Shown here piece after piece: positions 7,745-16,595 of a DNA stretch of 64,000 nt. The stretch is from contig FOBR01000014.1 in the NCBI GenBank assembly GCA_900109895.1, positions 62,001 through 126,000 on the forward strand. The letters are read 5' to 3'. Position 1 is the stretch's first letter, and each line of letters starts with the position of its first letter. A program made the position numbers and the translations under genes. The notes beneath the pieces were generated by a model. That model did no database searches, was not told where the DNA came from, and saw only the letters and a list, made by a program, of their open reading frames with translations. Source of the stretch: a bacterium A37T11. GTDB taxonomy: Bacteria; Bacteroidota; Bacteroidia; Sphingobacteriales; Sphingobacteriaceae.

Positions 7745-8896
7745 TTATAAGGCTACTGTCAAGAGTTTTTCCAGGGCTGCTTCTAATGTTTCCTGCTTTT
7801 TGGCAAAGCAAATGCGGATAACCTGCTGGTTGGTTTCTTCCTTGTAAAATGCGGCTACCGGTATGGTGGCCACTCCATAACGTATGGTAAGATCCTGGCA
7901 AAAGTCAGCCTCTTTCATTTCGGAAATAGCGCTATAATTTGCCAGCAAAAAATAAGTTCCGTCACAGGTTAACGGCTTGAATAGTGTTTCAGACAGCCCT
8001 TTAAGCAAATAATCACGTTTTTGCTGGAAAAATTCTCCTAATTGCAAGTAGAAATCTTTATCACGTAGAAAATCTGCCAGGGCATACTGCACTGGTGTAT
8101 TAACACTGAAAACGTTATACTGGTGTACTTTTCTAAATTCGGCTGTTAATGATGCTGGCGCAAGGGTATAGCCCACCTTCCACCCGGTAATGTGGTAGAG
8201 TTTGCCAAAAGACGCAACAATTAAGCTCCGCTCACGGAGTTCAGGGTATTGCAGTGCGCTGCGATGAGACAACCCGTCAAACACGATGTGTTCATAAACC
8301 TCATCACTAAGCAGGTAAATATTCGTTCCTTGGGTAAGCCGGATCAACTTCTGAAAGTCTGCATCGGTAAAAACACGGGAAGTGGGGTTGTTAGGGGTAT
8401 TGATGATGATGAGCCGCGTCTTTTCAGTAACAAGGCTTTGTACTTCATTCCAGTTTATTGAAAAATCAGGTGCTTGTAAACTGACTGCTTTAACAATACC
8501 ACCAAAAACTTCTACGCTGGGCGCATATGAATCATAAGCCGGCTCAAAGATGATAACTTCATCTCCTGGCCGTATAAGTGTACCAATGGCCGTAAATAGA
8601 GCCTGCGTACCTCCGGCAGTGACGGTAATTTCCGTGTCAGGATGATAGTCTACTTCATATAAATCGAACACTTTGGCACTAATTTGCTCGCGGAGATGTT
8701 GCACACCCGACATGGGTGCATACTGGTTTCGCCCACCCTGCATGTGTTGATTTACGAGCGATACCAGTTGGGGCGGGCAATCGTAGTCAGGAAAACCTTG
8801 TGACAAATTAATGGCCTCATGCCGGGCCGCTAATTGTGTCATTACGGTGAATATAGTGGTACCCACATGGGGTAATTTTGAATGCATTGGGTCCAT
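7745..8896 (-). CDS. Class I/II PLP aminotransferase, methionine aminotransferase type
   Basis: 383 aa, cytosolic, fold-type I PLP enzyme. Visible motifs are GGTQALFTA (phosphate cradle), NTPNNPT at about 166-172, DEVYEHI at about 199-205 and the PLP lysine K232 in SFGKLYHITGWKVGY. This last block is typical of the YbdL / kynurenine-aminotransferase-like methionine aminotransferases, which transaminate methionine or its keto acid. An alternative start at M4 makes little difference. It precedes serine acetyltransferase on the same strand after a 50-bp gap, which adds to the sulfur-amino-acid theme. Exact substrate is not certain. Confidence 0.88.
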   Translation of the reverse strand: MDPMHSKLPHVGTTIFTVMTQLAARHEAINLSQGFPDYDCPPQLVSLVNQHMQGGRNQYAPMSGVQHLREQISAKVFDLYEVDYHPDTEITVTAGGTQALFTAIGTLIRPGDEVIIFEPAYDSYAPSVEVFGGIVKAVSLQAPDFSINWNEVQSLVTEKTRLIIINTPNNPTSRVFTDADFQKLIRLTQGTNIYLLSDEVYEHIVFDGLSHRSALQYPELRERSLIVASFGKLYHITGWKVGYTLAPASLTAEFRKVHQYNVFSVNTPVQYALADFLRDKDFYLQLGEFFQQKRDYLLKGLSETLFKPLTCDGTYFLLANYSAISEMKEADFCQDLTIRYGVATIPVAAFYKEETNQQVIRICFAKKQETLEAALEKLLTVAL

Positions 8897-8988
8897 TTGT
8901 TACTCCTATAATTGCGCAAGTTTACGAAATATTACGCTTTGATACTTTATTTAAAAAAATATTATCCATTATTACAATAGACATTATG

Positions 8989-8996
8989 TAACTTTG
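8989..8996 (+). promoter_or_regulatory. -7 element of the TonB-GGT-TlpA operon
   Basis: TAACTTTG fits the Bacteroidota TAnnTTTG -7 element, 33 bp before the ATG at 9030. The 133-bp gap to the divergent aminotransferase gene is AT-rich and has no clear -33 TTG at 17-23 bp. Confidence 0.5.
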
Positions 8997-9029
8997 AGAA
9001 CATTATTGGTAAACTTAATTATTTGAACC

Positions 9030-11831
9030 ATGGAAAAATTCAACAAAATCAAAAAAATTGGTTTGCTATCCCTAATGGTATGGTTGCTTACGAGCCATTT
9101 GGGGTATGCACAAACGATCTCTGTGACTGGGGTGGTAAGTGATGAAAATGGTCCGCTAGCAGGGGCTACTGTGCGGGCGGACCCTTCGGGTTCTACGGTA
9201 CCAACCGATGCTTCGGGTAAATTTAAACTTTCGTTGGCTGCAGGTAAATATCGAATAACGGCGAGCTATACGGGTTATGATGGCCAGACTCAAACAGTGA
9301 CTGTGTCTGATGGGGCTGATCAGCAAATTAGCTTTACCCTTTCATCCACATCCTTAAGTGAGGTAGTTGTGGTGGGAAGCCGGGCTGAGCCACGTTCTCG
9401 CCTGGATTCGCCTGCCCCAGTAGATATTATTAATATTAAAAATATTACCAAAGATGTTGGCCAGGTTACGTTAAATCAAATACTGAACTATGTTGCGCCT
9501 TCCTTTAATGCAAATACCCAAGTGCTAGGAGATGCAACGGACCATATAGATCCTGCTTCGCTGAGGGGTCTGGGTCCAGACCAGGTACTGGTGCTGATTA
9601 ATGGAAAAAGGAGGCACACTACTTCGGTTATCAATATTAATGGTACGTTTGGTAAAGGTTCTGTTGGTACTGACCTGAATGCTATACCCACGGCTGCCAT
9701 CAAAAAAATTGAGATTCTGAGGGATGGTGCGGCGGCCCAATATGGATCTGATGCCATTGCCGGAGTCATCAACATTATTTTGGATGATGCTGTAAATAAA
9801 TTGACAGCCAGTGCTACGTATGGGGGTTATGCGTCCAAAAATGCCGAAGATCACTATGATGGCCAAGGGTTACAGGCAAATGTTAATTATGGCGTTCCGT
9901 TTGGTCACCATGGTGGTTTTATTAATGTAGCCGGTTCATTTGACCGCCGTGACCCTACAAATCGTCAAAAGGAATTTACTGGGACCATTTTTAATGATTA
10001 TAATAATCCTGAATTGTACCCTAATCCTACCGGCGCAGACATTACCGATGAGGAATTGAAGCGCAGGGGATTGACAAGGGCAGATTTTGTATCCCGTATT
10101 GGCCAATCAGCCAACCAAGGCGGCTCACTTTTCTTTAACGGCGTGCTTCCGGTAGATAAAAATGGCGCTGAAGTATATGCTTTTGGTGGCCTCAATTATC
10201 GTAACGGGCAGTCTGCAGCTTTTCGTCGGCAACCCGCACAGCTTACTCAAACAAACGCCAGTTTGTATCCATTAGGTTACCTTCCAATAATTGCGACTGA
10301 CAACTACGACCATTCGCTAGCTATTGGTGTGCGCGGAAATGTAGGTGGCTGGCATGCAGATCTATCCAACACGTATGGTGGCAACAACATTGATTTTCGT
10401 ACAGAAAATACACTAAATGCTTCACAGTTGGATGCTACGAAAACCCGATTTGAAGATGGTGGTTATCGCTTTTTGCAAAATACGACCAACCTTGATTTTA
10501 ATCGCTATTTTGAAAATGCCTTATCAGGAATAAATGTGGCTTTTGGTTTTGAGCACCGCTATGAAAAATACCAAATCTTGCAGGGAGAAGAAGCTTCCTA
10601 TGCCGATTATGGAAAAGCTCGTAAGATAGGTGTAGATGCAGATGGCAATGATATTACCATCCCAGACATCAATGGTAATATTCAAACCTTATTTGCGGCC
10701 AATGGGAAGGCTTACGCTGGCGGAGCACAATCTTTTCCAGGATTTCGCCCCGAAAATGCTGTAAATGCTACCCGATCTGAGGTGGCGGCATATACCGATC
10801 TTGAATTTAATTTTACACCGTCCTGGTTAGTTACAGGAGCGCTCCGATTTGAAAATTACAATGATTTTGGCTCTACACTGAATTGGAAGGTTAGTACTCG
10901 TTACAAAATTGATGAGGTTTTTGCTTTGCGGGGTGCAGCAAGCACGGGTTTTAGGGCTCCTTCGCTTCAACAGCGTTTTTTTAGTGCCACCTCCAGTATT
11001 TTTGTGGATGGAGAGATAATTAATTCAGGCACCTTTACCAATGACAGCAGACCGGCAAAATTATTGGGCATTCCAGACCTTAAAGAAGAAAAATCTAAAA
11101 GCTATAGTGTGGGACTAACAGCAAATTACGGCAAATTTAAGGCTACCGTAGATGGTTATTTCATCCGCATTGATGACCGGATTGTCTATACAGGCCAATT
11201 TACTGGAAGTAATGCTGCTGATGCTTCTGCACAGGATAAAGAAATATATACATTGCTCAATCAGGCAAATGCTTCATCTGCCCGTTTTTTTGCTAATGCT
11301 ATTAATACCGAAACTAAGGGAATTGATGTGGTACTATCCTATGCAGATTTATGGGGGGTGGGCCATTTCAAGGCTGACCTTTCTGGCACGTTTGTAAAAA
11401 CCATTCTTGTTGGGGGTGTGCATGCCTCGCCCACCTTGGCTGGAAAAGAAGCTATTTACCTGGACCAAGCCAGCCGCACGTATTTGGAATCGGCCGTTCC
11501 ACGCGTAAAAGCTAACTTAAGTCTGAATTATTCCATCAACCGCTGGGGCTTTTTTTTAAGAAATGTTTATTTTGGTCCAGTTGATGCCGCTACCAATGTG
11601 GTGGCTGATGAACAAACTTTTGGAGGAAAAGTCATTACTGACCTAAGTGTCAATTATGGCATCACCAAAAATCTCAGCCTGACCTTGGGCGCCAATAATT
11701 TGTTGGATATTTATCCGGATGAAACCATTGGGGGCAACCGCGGTGCTGGCTATTTTATCTACTCCCGAACCAGCCAACAGTTTGGAACCAATGGCCGATA
11801 TTTATTTACACGGCTGGCATTGACGTTGTAG
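9030..11831 (+). CDS. TonB-dependent receptor
   Basis: 933 aa. Signal peptide ending about GYAQ (residue 28), a carboxypeptidase-regulatory-like domain (about 30-115), a plug domain (about 125-255) with VLVLINGKRRHT and the IEILRDGAAAQYGSDAIAGV block typical of iron-siderophore/vitamin-type plugs, then a 22-strand-type barrel ending in RLALTL. It has no SusD. The next genes, 79 and 17 bp apart, are gamma-glutamyltransferase and a periplasmic thioredoxin-like protein, which suggests uptake of a gamma-glutamyl or thiol compound. That substrate idea is inference only. Confidence 0.92.
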   Translation: MEKFNKIKKIGLLSLMVWLLTSHLGYAQTISVTGVVSDENGPLAGATVRADPSGSTVPTDASGKFKLSLAAGKYRITASYTGYDGQTQTVTVSDGADQQISFTLSSTSLSEVVVVGSRAEPRSRLDSPAPVDIINIKNITKDVGQVTLNQILNYVAPSFNANTQVLGDATDHIDPASLRGLGPDQVLVLINGKRRHTTSVININGTFGKGSVGTDLNAIPTAAIKKIEILRDGAAAQYGSDAIAGVINIILDDAVNKLTASATYGGYASKNAEDHYDGQGLQANVNYGVPFGHHGGFINVAGSFDRRDPTNRQKEFTGTIFNDYNNPELYPNPTGADITDEELKRRGLTRADFVSRIGQSANQGGSLFFNGVLPVDKNGAEVYAFGGLNYRNGQSAAFRRQPAQLTQTNASLYPLGYLPIIATDNYDHSLAIGVRGNVGGWHADLSNTYGGNNIDFRTENTLNASQLDATKTRFEDGGYRFLQNTTNLDFNRYFENALSGINVAFGFEHRYEKYQILQGEEASYADYGKARKIGVDADGNDITIPDINGNIQTLFAANGKAYAGGAQSFPGFRPENAVNATRSEVAAYTDLEFNFTPSWLVTGALRFENYNDFGSTLNWKVSTRYKIDEVFALRGAASTGFRAPSLQQRFFSATSSIFVDGEIINSGTFTNDSRPAKLLGIPDLKEEKSKSYSVGLTANYGKFKATVDGYFIRIDDRIVYTGQFTGSNAADASAQDKEIYTLLNQANASSARFFANAINTETKGIDVVLSYADLWGVGHFKADLSGTFVKTILVGGVHASPTLAGKEAIYLDQASRTYLESAVPRVKANLSLNYSINRWGFFLRNVYFGPVDAATNVVADEQTFGGKVITDLSVNYGITKNLSLTLGANNLLDIYPDETIGGNRGAGYFIYSRTSQQFGTNGRYLFTRLALTL

Positions 11832-11863
11832 TTAGTGTGTAAATTTACAGCCATGATAGATCG

Positions 11864-11894
11864 GCGTTGATAAATTATGTATATTTATCAACGC
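11864..11894 (+). terminator. Perfect 11-bp inverted repeat between TonB receptor and ggt
   Basis: GCGTTGATAAA and its exact complement TTTATCAACGC enclose a 9-base loop. It lies 33 bp after the receptor stop and 16 bp before the first ggt start codon. It is not followed by a T run, so it could be a partial terminator, an mRNA-stability hairpin protecting the receptor message, or an operator. Confidence 0.5.
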
Positions 11895-11910
11895 TTATCG
11901 CTAATTTAAA

Positions 11911-13623
11911 ATGATGCATCATAAAACTTTATCGGTTATGGCTATTAAAAAATCTTTTTATATTGCATTTTACTTCATATTAGCTACTTTTTGGTTGCCA
12001 GCAGCAGGACAGTCTACCCACTTTAAGCATGGCGTGGTGGTCTCTGCCCACCCCGAAGCGTCTGCTATTGGGCTAGAAATTCTGAAAGCAGGAGGAAATG
12101 CCATTGATGCTGCTGTAGCGGTACAGTTTGCCCTTTCGGTTGTGTATCCCAATGCCGGGAATATTGGTGGGGGTGGTTTTTTGGTCTACAGACCTGCGCA
12201 CGGTACACCCGTTACCCTTGATTACCGCGAAAAAGCTCCGGCTAGGGCCTCCAGCGATATGTTTCTGGACCCGGCTGGTATTCCTATTACCCAGCTTAGC
12301 TTAGATGGTGCTCTTGCCGCTGGTGTGCCTGGATCGGTAGATGGCATGGTACAGGCTCATAAAAGATATGGAAATTTATCCTGGAGGCAAGTGCTCGAAC
12401 CGGCTATACAATTGGCAAAAATTGGTTTTCGCATTACTGAAAAACAAGCCAATGAACTTAACCATTTTCAGGAACGTTTTATTGCATTAAACCCGGGAGG
12501 TAGTCCATTGACCCGACAGGTTCCCTGGAAAAAAGGGGATACGCTGCGCCAGGAAGCATTAGCTCACACCATTTCGCTCATACAGGATAAAGGCCGGAAC
12601 GGCTTTTACGTAGGGGAAACCGCCCAAAAAATTGTCGCTACTATGCAACAGGCAAAGGGTATTATTAGCTTGGAAGATCTGAAAAATTACCATGCACAAT
12701 GGCGCAAACCAGTCATTGGAACTTATCGGGGTTATAAGGTGATATCTATGCCTCCACCTTCCAGTGGTGGTGCGGCGCTAATTGCGTTGCTTAAATCGGT
12801 TGAGGCGTATGCGTTGAGCCGCTGGGGTTTTCAACAAGATTCCACAGTGCGGTTGATCGTTGAGGCTGAGCGCCGTGTATATGCAGACCGGGCTACGCAT
12901 CTGGGCGATCCGGATTTTGTAAAAGTACCCCTAAATCAACTTTTGGACTCTGCTTATAATGCAGGCAGGTTGGCAGGTTTTTCGTTTGAAAAGGCCAGCC
13001 CCAGCTCAACCATTAGCGCCGGGGCAATTGCTCCAGTTGAAAAGGAACAAACCACGCATTTTTCTATTGTTGACAAGGACGGAAATGCAGTCTCAATTAC
13101 AACAACGCTTAATGGATCTTATGGATCGGGGCTGTTTGTAGCGGGAGCCGGCTTTTTATTAAACAATGAGATGGATGATTTTTCGGTCAAACCTGGATCG
13201 CCCAATATGTACGGGTTGGTAGGAGGTACTGCCAATGCCATCGAACCCGGCAAACGCATGCTGAGCTCCATGACACCCACCATCCTTGAAAAAGAGGGAA
13301 AACTCTATTTGGTAGTCGGAACTCCGGGGGGGTCTACCATTATCACATCGGTTTTCCAAACGATCCTTAATGTCATTGACTTTGGCCAGCCGATTCAAGA
13401 AGCGGTTTCTGCTCCGCGTTTTCACCATCAGTGGCTGCCGGATGAGGTAATGACTGAAAAAGGGGCTATAGCGGCCGATGTACGTAAAAAACTTCAGGCG
13501 AGTGGATATGTTATTAAAGAGCGTGGCTCTATAGGTCGGGTGGATGCGATTCTCGTTCTTAAGGATGGTATTTTACAAGGTGGTGCAGATCCCAGAGGGG
13601 ATGATAAGGCCTCGGGATATTAA
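11911..13623 (+). CDS. ggt: Gamma-glutamyltransferase
   Basis: 570 aa periplasmic enzyme that cleaves the gamma-glutamyl bond of glutathione and similar peptides, or transfers the glutamyl group. A signal peptide runs to about residue 34 (LPAAGQ). The precursor is processed by itself before the catalytic threonine, here T381 in EKEQTTHFSIVD; the small subunit also shows LNGSYGSGLFV, MLSSMTPTI and PGGSTIITSV, all standard substrate-pocket blocks. Length fits the family. Two starts are possible (11911 or the ATG at 11938); both leave a signal peptide. It sits between a TonB receptor and a TlpA-like protein, so glutathione or gamma-glutamyl peptide scavenging is plausible. Confidence 0.95.
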   Translation: MMHHKTLSVMAIKKSFYIAFYFILATFWLPAAGQSTHFKHGVVVSAHPEASAIGLEILKAGGNAIDAAVAVQFALSVVYPNAGNIGGGGFLVYRPAHGTPVTLDYREKAPARASSDMFLDPAGIPITQLSLDGALAAGVPGSVDGMVQAHKRYGNLSWRQVLEPAIQLAKIGFRITEKQANELNHFQERFIALNPGGSPLTRQVPWKKGDTLRQEALAHTISLIQDKGRNGFYVGETAQKIVATMQQAKGIISLEDLKNYHAQWRKPVIGTYRGYKVISMPPPSSGGAALIALLKSVEAYALSRWGFQQDSTVRLIVEAERRVYADRATHLGDPDFVKVPLNQLLDSAYNAGRLAGFSFEKASPSSTISAGAIAPVEKEQTTHFSIVDKDGNAVSITTTLNGSYGSGLFVAGAGFLLNNEMDDFSVKPGSPNMYGLVGGTANAIEPGKRMLSSMTPTILEKEGKLYLVVGTPGGSTIITSVFQTILNVIDFGQPIQEAVSAPRFHHQWLPDEVMTEKGAIAADVRKKLQASGYVIKERGSIGRVDAILVLKDGILQGGADPRGDDKASGY

Positions 13624-13640
13624 TATGAACTGTTAAGACA

Positions 13641-14888
13641 ATGAAGTATCTAGTATATACGGTAACTTTGATGGTTACTTTGGTGGTGGGGTCATTTTTT
13701 AATGGCTATGCAGGTCGGCATCCGCTTAAGGCTGGATCTGATTTAATTGGCCCCTGGCGTGGGGTTTTTACGATCAGGCCAGGTGTGGAGGTCCCTTTTA
13801 ATTTTGAGATTTCGGGCAATCCGGCTGATCTTTCCATTAGCTTTGTGAATGGTGCAGAGCATTTGAAAGCAGGACGCATTTTGGAGCGTGCAGATTCGGT
13901 ATTTGTCCAGCTTGACTTGTTTGACAATGAACTGGCGCTGAAAAAACAAGGCGACTTGTTGGTTGGTGTGTTAAGAAAACAAGATGGAAGCGGGCTACCA
14001 ACCCCCATTGTGGCTCAAAAAGGACAACTTTATCGGTTTAAAGTTTCTAATGTTCCGCCGGCTAAAGATTTTTCAGGCACTTACGATATCTCCTTTAAAT
14101 CAGCAGATGGGGAGGACACCAAATCTGTGGGTGTATTTACTCAAAAGGGTAATCATTTAACAGGAACGTTTCTTCGAGTGACTGGCGATTCGCGCTATTT
14201 GGAAGGATCCGTATCCGGGCAGGAATTTCAGCTGTCAGGGTTTATCGGCTCAAGCCCATCCCTGTTCAAAGGAACTTTTGGTAAAGACGGTTCGGTGAAT
14301 GGTGAAGTTGTTAGCGCCCGGGGCAACCAACCCTTTAGTGGCGTGTTCAATAAAAATGCCGCCCTTCCGGATGCCTACCATCTCACTTTTTTGAAAGAGG
14401 GCTACAAAACGCTGGATTTTTCGTTTCCCAATGTCGATGGTAAGCAGATCTCACTGACTGACAAAAAATTTAAGGGAAAAGTCGTCGTGCTGATGATCAC
14501 CGGTACATGGTGCCCAAATTGTATGGATGAAGCAACCTTTTTCTCTCCTTGGTTCAATAAGAACCGCGGTCGGGGGGTTGAGGCCATTGCCATCCACTAT
14601 GAGCGTAAAACCGATCCTGACTATGTGCGTAAGGCTTTAAATAACTACCGCAAGAAATTTGACATTACCTACGATCAGGTTATAGCAGGCACTCCAAGCC
14701 CTGAGGAGGTCGCGAAGTCACTGCCCGCCTTAAAGAACTTTTTGTCGTTTCCTACGGCCATTTTCATAGACAAAAAGGGCAACGTAGCCAAAATCCATAC
14801 GGGCTATAGTGGGCCCGCCACCGGAAAATACTATGATGAGTTTGTCAAAGAGTTCAACGAGGAGATTGACACGCTGCTTGCTCAGTAG
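13641..14888 (+). CDS. TlpA-like periplasmic thioredoxin-fold protein
   Basis: 415 aa. Signal peptide or membrane anchor (1-25), then about 215 residues of beta-rich sequence without a family I recognise, then a thioredoxin-like domain (about 255-410) with active site C291-P-N-C294 in [11 protein letters not shown] and the cis-proline region [10 protein letters not shown]. TlpA/ResA proteins reduce disulfides in the periplasm. Starts 17 bp after ggt, so it is probably the third gene of that operon; a thiol-handling job next to gamma-glutamyltransferase makes sense. The last 7 bp overlap the convergent bioB gene. Confidence 0.88.
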   Translation: MKYLVYTVTLMVTLVVGSFFNGYAGRHPLKAGSDLIGPWRGVFTIRPGVEVPFNFEISGNPADLSISFVNGAEHLKAGRILERADSVFVQLDLFDNELALKKQGDLLVGVLRKQDGSGLPTPIVAQKGQLYRFKVSNVPPAKDFSGTYDISFKSADGEDTKSVGVFTQKGNHLTGTFLRVTGDSRYLEGSVSGQEFQLSGFIGSSPSLFKGTFGKDGSVNGEVVSARGNQPFSGVFNKNAALPDAYHLTFLKEGYKTLDFSFPNVDGKQISLTDKKFKGKVVVLMITGTWCPNCMDEATFFSPWFNKNRGRGVEAIAIHYERKTDPDYVRKALNNYRKKFDITYDQVIAGTPSPEEVAKSLPALKNFLSFPTAIFIDKKGNVAKIHTGYSGPATGKYYDEFVKEFNEEIDTLLAQ

Positions 14889-15883
14889 GCTGCGTGTTCT
14901 TCTTCCTCCACAGGCCGTCTTCCATTTTTGAAAGCCTCCCGTGGCGTTAGTCCCAACGTTTCAAACATGGCCATATCATCCAGAAAATGGGGATTGGGTG
15001 TGGTCAGAAGTTTGTCTCCTGCAAAAATAGAATTGGCACCAGCCATAAAACAAAAAGCTTGTTCTACGGTACTCATCTCATTACGGCCGGCCGATAGGCG
15101 TACGACACTTTTTGGCATCACAATACGGGTAGTGGCAATCATGCGTACCATATCCCAAATGGGTACCCGGGGCTGTTTTTCCAAGGGGGTACCAGGTATG
15201 GGTACCAATGCATTGATGGGCACTGATTCAGGATGAACGTGCATATTAGCCAAAGTACAGATCATCGAGACGCGGTCATCTACCGTTTCGCCCAGACCAA
15301 TGATACCCCCACTGCACACCGTGATCTTTGCCTTACGGACGTTTTTGATCGTATCTAGCCGGTCATCATAGGTACGTGTACTGATAATGCGTTTGTAGTC
15401 TTCTTCCGAGGTATCCAAATTGTGGTTGTAGGCATACAAACCTGCATCTGCCAAGCGTTGCGCTTGGTGTTCATTCAGCATACCCAATGTACAACAGACC
15501 TCCATTTCAAGATCATTTACGGCTTTGACCATGTCTATGACGCGGTCAAAGTCGCGATTATTGCGCACCTCCCGCCAAGCAGCTCCCATGCACAAGCGGG
15601 AAGCGCCACCGGCCTTTGCCGTTTTAGCAGCCGCTATAACCGCGTCTACTTGCATCATGGCCTGCACTTCTACTCCAGTATTGTAGCGTGCAGCCTGCGG
15701 GCAGTAGGCGCAATCTTCCTTGCAACCGCCTGTTTTTATAGATATGAGGGAACTAATCTGAACCTCTCCATAGTCTTTATTTTCGCGGTGTATACTCGCT
15801 GCCTCAAAAACAAGGTCGAGCAAGGGCTTTTGATATATATCCAGTATTTCTTGTCTGGTCCAGTTATGTCTTACAATTGCCAT
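14882..15883 (-). CDS. bioB: Biotin synthase
   Basis: 333 aa from the ATG of MAIVRHNW; the frame extends further only through a TTG and a Cys-containing stretch unlike BioB. It converts dethiobiotin to biotin with radical SAM chemistry. The [4Fe-4S] motif is C54-K-E-D-C58-A-Y-C61, and further family blocks are [33 protein letters not shown] and [10 protein letters not shown]. No other bio genes are adjacent. It is convergent with the TlpA-like gene. Expression signals upstream are not clear; a 448-bp non-coding stretch separates it from the next plus-strand gene. Confidence 0.97.
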   Translation of the reverse strand: MAIVRHNWTRQEILDIYQKPLLDLVFEAASIHRENKDYGEVQISSLISIKTGGCKEDCAYCPQAARYNTGVEVQAMMQVDAVIAAAKTAKAGGASRLCMGAAWREVRNNRDFDRVIDMVKAVNDLEMEVCCTLGMLNEHQAQRLADAGLYAYNHNLDTSEEDYKRIISTRTYDDRLDTIKNVRKAKITVCSGGIIGLGETVDDRVSMICTLANMHVHPESVPINALVPIPGTPLEKQPRVPIWDMVRMIATTRIVMPKSVVRLSAGRNEMSTVEQAFCFMAGANSIFAGDKLLTTPNPHFLDDMAMFETLGLTPREAFKNGRRPVEEEEHAAY

Positions 15884-16081
15884 TGGGTGTTGTGTTGTTA
15901 TGGAACAAAAGAACAAAAAAAAGTGTATGTAACACTCAGAAATTAAAAATCCCTTATTTTTTAATTCGTGCTGAGCATAAATATTATTATCTTTAAATAA
16001 TATTTAAATTGATTTTCAAGTAATTATAATAAAAATAAAAAATTAATTAAAATTTATACTACCATTTTAATAGACTTTATA

Positions 16082-16089
16082 TATATTTG
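16082..16089 (+). promoter_or_regulatory. -7 element ahead of the tandem hairpin region
   Basis: TATATTTG matches TAnnTTTG. It follows a very AT-rich stretch (about 15950-16080) that holds no gene I can support. Transcription from here would cover both RNA hairpins and the GreA-like gene at 16332. Confidence 0.5.
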
Positions 16090-16093
16090 CATC

Positions 16094-16168
16094 ATGAAAC
16101 AAAAACAAAGAATAAAAAATAAACATTTGAATTTCTCTTATCATCATATAGGTTTACAATTGGGTTAG
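16094..16168 (+). CDS. Possible 24-codon leader ORF
   Basis: An ATG four bases after the -7 element opens a 24-codon frame (starts M-K-Q-K-Q-R, ends G-L-Q-L-G) that stops just before the first hairpin. Translation is doubtful: no ribosome binding site would fit between the promoter and this ATG unless the mRNA is leaderless, and the second hairpin copy has no matching ORF. It may simply be RNA leader sequence. Confidence 0.2.
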   Translation: MKQKQRIKNKHLNFSYHHIGLQLG

Positions 16169-16194
16169 TAGAGGTGCCTGCCCATCGGGCACCT
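16146..16194 (+). ncRNA. Tandem RNA element, copy 1 (box plus hairpin)
   Basis: A 29-base box beginning ATATAGGTTTACAATTGG is followed by a hairpin with arms AGGTGCCTG (16172-16180) and CGGGCACCT (16186-16194), 9 pairs including one G-U, loop CCCAT, then TTCTTT. A second copy with the same box and the same loop but a different stem lies about 103 bp downstream. The stem changes are compensatory, which argues for a selected RNA structure. Each copy could work as a terminator or as a small RNA end; the family is unknown to me. Confidence 0.55.
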
Positions 16195-16248
16195 TTCTTT
16201 AACACGAAACAGCTATTGTGGTATATAACAAAGTCTCTCTCTCTCATA

Positions 16249-16300
16249 ATATAGGTTTATAATTGGTTATTAGAGGAATACCTGCCCATCAGGTATTCCT
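16249..16300 (+). ncRNA. Tandem RNA element, copy 2 (box plus hairpin)
   Basis: The box ATATAGGTTTATAATTGG continues to a hairpin with perfect 11-bp arms AGGAATACCTG (16274-16284) and CAGGTATTCCT (16290-16300), loop CCCAT, then TTCTCT. It matches copy 1 in box, loop and tail, with a longer stem of different sequence. It ends 31 bp before the GreA-like gene, so it could attenuate transcription into that gene. Confidence 0.55.
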
Positions 16301-16331
16301 TTCTCTAAAAAAGAACAGTAATAGTTAAAAG

Positions 16332-16595
16332 ATGGATGCTTCAGATAAGAAAAATAATTCAAATCAACCTGTCACCATTCAATTGCATGCTACAGTTAAG
16401 ATACGGGACTTTTACGGAAGGGACATCCATACCTTTCATTTGGTACAACCTGAAAAAGCAACTGAAGGACCCCAATATTTATCCATCGATATGCCGCTTG
16501 CCAAAAAAATACTGGGCAAAAAAGAAGGAGATATTTTTGATTTCCGAGTGATCTCAGGGGCGACTAAAAAATTTATGATCATTGAGGTCACGTAA
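16332..16595 (+). CDS. Stand-alone GreA/GreB C-terminal domain protein
   Basis: 87 aa. The sequence follows the C-terminal FKBP-like domain of transcript cleavage factors (VKIRDFYGRDIHTFHLVQPEKA, LSIDMPLAKKILGKKEGDIFDF) but lacks the N-terminal coiled coil that reaches the polymerase active site. Such short forms may bind RNA polymerase without stimulating cleavage, as Rnk-type proteins do. Its start is 31 bp after the second RNA hairpin. The final 42 bp overlap the convergent aminotransferase gene, a larger overlap than at the other convergent pairs here. Confidence 0.75.
   Translation: MDASDKKNNSNQPVTIQLHATVKIRDFYGRDIHTFHLVQPEKATEGPQYLSIDMPLAKKILGKKEGDIFDFRVISGATKKFMIIEVT

Noticed and set aside
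9525-9866. 113-codon ORF antisense to the TonB receptor plug
   Set aside because: Shadow of a strongly conserved coding region; no homology-like features of its own.
16231-16245. CT-repeat run (TCTCTCTCTCTC) before RNA copy 2
   Set aside because: A short simple repeat; could allow slippage, but it is not inside a coding frame, so a phase-variation role is unsupported.
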